This document shows, in pieces, positions 60,129-64,000 of a stretch of DNA of 64,000 nucleotides. The stretch is from Syntrophorhabdaceae bacterium (GTDB taxonomy: Bacteria; Desulfobacterota; Syntrophorhabdia; Syntrophorhabdales; Syntrophorhabdaceae). The notes below the pieces were generated by a model. That model saw only the letters and a list, made by a program, of their open reading frames with translations. It was not told the DNA's origin and made no database searches. The stretch lies in contig JAOAGQ010000020.1 in NCBI GenBank assembly GCA_026415675.1, positions 25,783 to 89,782 on the forward strand, in the 5' to 3' direction. A program made the position numbers and the translations under genes. The first letter of the stretch is position 1; each line of letters begins with the position of its first letter.

Positions 60129-61064
60129 TCATCTTTCTTTCGCCTCGATTTCAAAAAGTTTGGGCGCATTTAAGACAAAAGAGAATTCCCTGATACGCCT
60201 TGTTGCCAGGTTTACATACTCCTCATTTATATCGTAACCTATGTAATGGCGTCTTGCCTTCAGAGCGGCAATAGCAGACTGTCCGCTTCCCATAAAAGGA
60301 TCAAGTACATTTTCTCCTTCGAAGGTGTAGAGCTGTATCAATCTATAGGGCAGTTCTACAGGGAAAGGGGCAGGATGTCCTACCTTTGTTGCGGGCTCCG
60401 CAGGAAATGTCCATACACTCTTTGTGAATTCAAGAAATTCTTCTCTTGAAATTGTAGTTTTTTTCCCCTTTGGATTTCCCCTTGTGAATGTCCCTTTTGA
60501 AAAAACTAGAATGTACTCGTGAATATCCCTTAAGGTCGGATTTTTTGCTGAAAGCCAGCTACCCCATGCTGTTGAAGGACTGCCACTTGAGGCCTTATTC
60601 CATATTATCTCCCCTCTCATCAGGAATCCCAAATCAAGCATATCTTCAACAATAAAGGCATGGAGGGGAATGTATGGTTTTCTGCCCAGATTTGCAACAT
60701 TTATACATACTCTACCTCCAGGGACAAGCACCCTTTTTACCTCTTTCCATACCCTTTTTAAAAACCCTCTATATTCATTTAATGTTAGGTCTTCATCGTA
60801 CTCCTTACCAACATTATACGGCGGAGAGGTAACCATGATATGGATGCTATTGTCGGGTAGTTCACCCATCTCCTCACTCGTTTTGCAAAAGATTTTATCT
60901 ATATAATCTTGGGAGACAGAATTCTCAACATACTCTACTATCTCTTCTTTCGGTAATTCTTCATATAGTTTGCTTGTATAGAAAGGGGTAGAATCATGAT
61001 TTATCCTACCAGGGGAACCAAAGGTGCTCGTTCTTGTACCTGTCTTCTTTCTTATAGCACCCAT
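60129..61064 (-). CDS. Type II DNA methyltransferase (beta-class order)
   Basis: 311-residue N4-cytosine or N6-adenine methyltransferase. Catalytic motif TSPPYNVGKEYD comes before the SAM-binding DPFMGSGQSAIAALKARRHYIGYD, the beta-class order; SPPY is more usual for N4-cytosine. VWKEVKRVLVPGGRVCINVAN is motif V/VI. Start ATG at 61064 with GGAGG 6 bases upstream, one base after the endonuclease stop; a longer frame lies inside that gene. It protects the DNA against the partner nuclease. Confidence 0.88.
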   Translation of the reverse strand: MGAIRKKTGTRTSTFGSPGRINHDSTPFYTSKLYEELPKEEIVEYVENSVSQDYIDKIFCKTSEEMGELPDNSIHIMVTSPPYNVGKEYDEDLTLNEYRGFLKRVWKEVKRVLVPGGRVCINVANLGRKPYIPLHAFIVEDMLDLGFLMRGEIIWNKASSGSPSTAWGSWLSAKNPTLRDIHEYILVFSKGTFTRGNPKGKKTTISREEFLEFTKSVWTFPAEPATKVGHPAPFPVELPYRLIQLYTFEGENVLDPFMGSGQSAIAALKARRHYIGYDINEEYVNLATRRIREFSFVLNAPKLFEIEAKER

Positions 61065-61065
61065 C

Positions 61066-61698
61066 TTAATCCTCCCTCCACATATCAACCCATCTTCTGT
61101 AAACATTGTACTCTATCTTTTCTCTATGCCAATTAATTGAGATACCCCTTGAATCACTATCCCGAACCAGCTGTGATAATGCCTCCTTTGAGATTTCAAC
61201 CCCTCTCGGATTTGTTCCTGGCTTTGGAAGTCTGATATAATTATACCTACCTAACCTGTCAAAAAGTCTCCTCTGTACACTCAAAGGAATATAATAAAAC
61301 CCTCCCTTATCGTTCCAGTTTATTTGGATAAGGAGAATGTCATGATGGGGGCTATAATTTTCAAGAAATTCTTTTGCTTTCATTGAATCGACCGTCCATA
61401 TGAGTTTTACACCACCAAGCCCCTTTCCCGTAATTGTTTTGATAGATAACGGTTCGCCAAACAATTTTGCATCAACTTCTGACTCTGTAATAGGAATCTC
61501 CGTTTCTACATTTTCCTCCCCGAATTTATAAATAAGAAGGGCAACTATAATTTTCTCACGCAAAGAACCAACTTCCATGCCGGTTGTGCCGGCTCTTGAG
61601 CTTTCCAGTTCAGCAAGATAAAATAAATAGGGCAATCTTTTTTTGATTTTTTCTATCAGTTTTTCGTCTTCAAAGATCTCTATCAATCGACTATACAT
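61066..61698 (-). CDS. Probable type II restriction endonuclease
   Basis: 210-residue protein encoded directly before the methyltransferase. The middle reads ESEVDAKLFGEPLSIKT, a plausible PD-(D/E)xK-type site (acidic, Asp, then SIK), in a small alpha/beta frame; MYSRLIEIFEDEKLIEKI is a helical start. I think the family may be ThaI-like, but the recognition site cannot be read from the sequence. The nuclease gene is translated before the methyltransferase, with a strong ribosome site in between. Confidence 0.7.
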   Translation of the reverse strand: MYSRLIEIFEDEKLIEKIKKRLPYLFYLAELESSRAGTTGMEVGSLREKIIVALLIYKFGEENVETEIPITESEVDAKLFGEPLSIKTITGKGLGGVKLIWTVDSMKAKEFLENYSPHHDILLIQINWNDKGGFYYIPLSVQRRLFDRLGRYNYIRLPKPGTNPRGVEISKEALSQLVRDSDSRGISINWHREKIEYNVYRRWVDMWRED

Positions 61699-61828
61699 TT
61701 TTTATATAGAAGAATCTTATAGAAGGGACGATGGCTTGTCAATGGGATTTTGCGATAACAAGGCATTTTTACAGGAGAATACTCTCCATTCAAGGTGGAT
61801 GTAATATACAAAGATTTAGAGGGATCAT

Positions 61829-64000
61829 TTAAAACTCCCACCTCATACCGGCAAAGATTGAGTGAACCGTAGGTATACCCTGGCTCACCTCTGCGTTATA
61901 GTTAATCCCCATCTGGAAACTCTTACCCGTCAGGATATCCACCCTTGCACCCACAACCGCAAAGTCTTGTTTGGCATTATCGGTACGCCATGTAAAGGTA
62001 TCACCTTGAGTTATACTGGCGTTTATGCTACGGCTTCTATTAGCAAATTCGTGCTGGTAGCTGGCATATGCCTGGGGTACCACATTTACGGAACCGCGCC
62101 TAAACGGTGTTGATACTTTCAGCCCTACCCCACTCTGCAGGGAGTCTACCTTTTGTGACCTTATACCCAAGTTCAAGGCGCCGGCACCATCTTCCCCATA
62201 GCCGTCCACCCAGAGACCGGAATATGCGAGAGATGCCATAGGGGTAATGACCATACATCCTGTTTTTAAATCGTAACCTCCCTCTGTATAGGCGTTTAGC
62301 TGGTGCCCTACGGTGTTACCCTTTGCTTTGCGATGCAGAGCACCAAAGTTGATGTTTCTTTCAATATCAAAGAGGTTGAGGGTATATCCGAGAGAGCCGA
62401 AGGCATACCAGGAACGATCAAGGTATGCAGCGTAGAACGTTACAGGCCAGGTCTTGGCCTGAATACTACCGCCGTAGCTATAAAAATCTGCGTCGGTGTG
62501 TCTATAACCGGTGGCAAACCCAACAACAAGTTTCTCCTCCATCCAATAATCAACTCCGGCTGTCAAATCGGAAGAGGTGAACTTGAAACCGGTCTGATTC
62601 TCCGAGGACTGTTTATCTCCAAAAACGAGAGAAGGATAAATGTAAAAACCCCAAGGCTTCACTGATTTAGCCGAAGTCTCGGGCAGTGGGTCCTGAAGTC
62701 CCGAGAGGCTTGCGCTATTATATGCGAGCATCATACCCAGTTGACTGGAATAGCTGAGGTTAAAAGAGGTAAGAGCACTACCCTTGGCAAGGCTACCGAG
62801 TCGTAGATTACTTACCCTTTGGGCCTGCTGGCGCATCTGGAAGGAGGTGCCTGTAAAGGCGAGGGTTGAGAGGGCCCCGGCCTTCTCAGGGGATATCTTT
62901 TTATAGGCATCTTTTACTTCTGCTGAAGAAGATAAATTATCTATGGTGTTAAGTACAGTATTTATGTCCCCTGATGTTACCCCTGCAAGCCTGTCAAGCA
63001 TCATACCTACTGACTGCTGGTTGCCATTGAGCCCCAGGGTGGAATTGCTATACTGCCTCTGCACCAACAAATCAACACTTGTGGGGTTATAGCGGGTCTG
63101 CCAGAAAAGCGTGGGGGTAATCTGCCGGTTGGCAATGGTGTCAAAAGTCCCAGTTACACCACCTGTTGCAGTTATAATACTTGTATATACCTGATTACCC
63201 TGGGGTCTGTAGCCACCAAGGAGTGTGGGTGTCACAGAACCGGCGAGGGATGCGGTGCCGGGGGCACCGGTCACCACAAGATTGTCATAACTTGTGGCTG
63301 ATGCCACATCTATAATCATATTGCCCGTTGGGGCCTGGGTATAGCTACCTACAATAGTCAATGTTCCAGGGGAATTACCCGGGTTGACTGTACCATTGTT
63401 GGTGACGCTTCCGGTCACCGTCCCGGAACCGGAGAGTGTACCCTGGTTTGTTATATTCCCTTGGAAGTTTCCGCTTACGTTCAAAGTAGAGCCCGTTTGA
63501 TTCGTATGGATGTCATTTTTGAAAACCCCACCATTTAAATGAAGGGTCGTGTATGAGGCTGTGCCACCTTCTAAACTCATTATCCCGCCAGTCATTATGC
63601 TTAGGGTGTTCACCTGGAGGGTGCCGTTATTTAATGTATAGCTGGCATAATATGAAGGAGACGTGGAAGAAGGTGGAGAAGCATTTGGCCCAACAGTCAT
63701 GGTGTCGCTCACCTGGAGGGCACCGCCGCCCTGGTTAAATGTCCCGTAGAGGAGAGAGAGGGTTTTTGTATTGAGGGTGCCGCCATTTAGGTTGTAAGTA
63801 CTACTTGTTCCACCACCTGATCCAAGATTCATGGTCAGGCTGCCGCTGGTGAGGTTCCCTGTCTGGTTGAATGTGCTATACATGCCTTGTACCGGCTCCC
63901 CTGCCGCGGTAATGTTTCCCTGATTGTTGATGACGTTGTTTGTGCCTCCGGTCAAGTTAATGGGTGGGGTGCCGTCTGGGGCGCCTATGATGGATGCGCC
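61829..64000 (-). CDS. Autotransporter (type Va) with beta-helical passenger, 5' end outside window
   Basis: At least 723 residues; the frame stays open to the right edge, so the signal peptide and more passenger lie beyond. The visible passenger (first 300 residues) is a low-complexity Gly/Asn/Thr-rich beta helix with recurring NNGT/GGT turns and the autotransporter-associated phrase VNPGNSPGTLTIVGSYTQ. Then a linker (about 300-430) and a C-terminal beta-barrel of about 280 residues ending in FAGMRWEF, with the terminal aromatic residue needed for BAM insertion. A surface-exposed or adhesive function is likely, not shown. The TTG at 63955 is an internal codon rather than a start. Probably an accessory gene, beside the R-M pair. 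Confidence 0.88.
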   Translation of the reverse strand, partial: GASIIGAPDGTPPINLTGGTNNVINNQGNITAAGEPVQGMYSTFNQTGNLTSGSLTMNLGSGGGTSSTYNLNGGTLNTKTLSLLYGTFNQGGGALQVSDTMTVGPNASPPSSTSPSYYASYTLNNGTLQVNTLSIMTGGIMSLEGGTASYTTLHLNGGVFKNDIHTNQTGSTLNVSGNFQGNITNQGTLSGSGTVTGSVTNNGTVNPGNSPGTLTIVGSYTQAPTGNMIIDVASATSYDNLVVTGAPGTASLAGSVTPTLLGGYRPQGNQVYTSIITATGGVTGTFDTIANRQITPTLFWQTRYNPTSVDLLVQRQYSNSTLGLNGNQQSVGMMLDRLAGVTSGDINTVLNTIDNLSSSAEVKDAYKKISPEKAGALSTLAFTGTSFQMRQQAQRVSNLRLGSLAKGSALTSFNLSYSSQLGMMLAYNSASLSGLQDPLPETSAKSVKPWGFYIYPSLVFGDKQSSENQTGFKFTSSDLTAGVDYWMEEKLVVGFATGYRHTDADFYSYGGSIQAKTWPVTFYAAYLDRSWYAFGSLGYTLNLFDIERNINFGALHRKAKGNTVGHQLNAYTEGGYDLKTGCMVITPMASLAYSGLWVDGYGEDGAGALNLGIRSQKVDSLQSGVGLKVSTPFRRGSVNVVPQAYASYQHEFANRSRSINASITQGDTFTWRTDNAKQDFAVVGARVDILTGKSFQMGINYNAEVSQGIPTVHSIFAGMRWEF

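Noticed and set aside
61760..61790. GGAGA/TCTCC hairpin after the autotransporter
   Set aside because: Five-base stem and no T-run on the transcribed strand; not a convincing terminator.
63955..63957. TTG at 63955 as the true start of the autotransporter
   Set aside because: The frame stays open to 64000 with similar Gly/Pro/Asn-rich sequence, and there is no signal peptide after this codon; the real start is outside the window.
62900..64000. Repetitive DNA in the passenger region as a possible CRISPR or tandem repeat
   Set aside because: The repeats are degenerate protein-level beta-helix turns in one open frame, with no constant direct repeat or spacer spacing.

Overview
The window reads as chromosome of a strictly anaerobic, Gram-negative bacterium of the Desulfobacterota/deltaproteobacterial or Nitrospirota type. 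Evidence for anaerobiosis is the set of Fe-S-rich soluble redox complexes, a desulfoferrodoxin and a rubrerythrin, and the [FeFe]-hydrogenase maturase HydF. Evidence for an outer membrane is a type V autotransporter with a C-terminal barrel and a LolB-like lipoprotein. A TtuA/TtuB pair (2-thiolation of T54 in tRNA) is a trait seen mostly in thermophiles, so a thermophilic or thermophile-derived lineage is possible. The exact taxon cannot be fixed from the sequence alone.

Layout. 1-1044: molybdate/tungstate uptake (modA, start of modB) behind a ModE-like palindrome. 1151-12581: a small desulforedoxin-like protein, a UvrD-type helicase, mreB with a GAF/degenerate-GGDEF gene, ttuA-ttuB, a histone-deacetylase-like protein, YggU/YggT, mtaB, a gamma carbonic anhydrase, a secreted unknown, and a second ubiquitin-like sulfur carrier with its E1-like enzyme. 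12689-19463: a complete hdrCBA-floxDCBA operon, predicted to be an NADH-linked flavin-based electron-bifurcating complex, then an orphan HPt protein. 19963-20949: oxygen defence (dfx, rbr). 21021-29943: a methyltransferase, a nitrilase-fold protein lacking its catalytic Cys, a 57-residue Cys protein, argS, lepB, a TPR protein, a lipoprotein, aspA and hydF. 30413-34303: thiolase, crotonase and etfBA (acyl-CoA metabolism), closed by a strong terminator. 34419-38940: membrane Fe-S proteins, a DUF362 protein and an MFS transporter. 38946-48313: housekeeping genes on the minus strand (ychF, pth, bL25, prs, tRNA-Gln, ispE, rng, a B12/radical-SAM protein, phosphomannomutase). 48550-60096: a ten-gene run hdrD-like, etfB, etfA, hdrA::gltD, hdrA, mvhD, an frhB/floxC-like gene, hdrC, hdrB and a third hdrA. 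60129-64000: a type II restriction-modification pair and a truncated autotransporter.

How it fits together. Three electron-transfer modules dominate: Flox-Hdr (NADH, ferredoxin and a disulfide or DsrC-like acceptor), the first EtfAB with thiolase and crotonase (short-chain acyl-CoA metabolism), and the second EtfAB embedded in a large soluble Hdr assembly. The last is the best candidate for an undescribed system: it joins an Etf, a HdrD-type reductase, a complete HdrABC set, MvhD, and a HdrA with a GltD/NfnB-like NAD(P)H flavoprotein inserted into it, and no membrane subunit is encoded. There is no gene-free stretch longer than 300 bases; the largest gaps are 48314-48549 and 37253-37428. No CRISPR array, insertion sequence, rRNA or prophage gene was seen.
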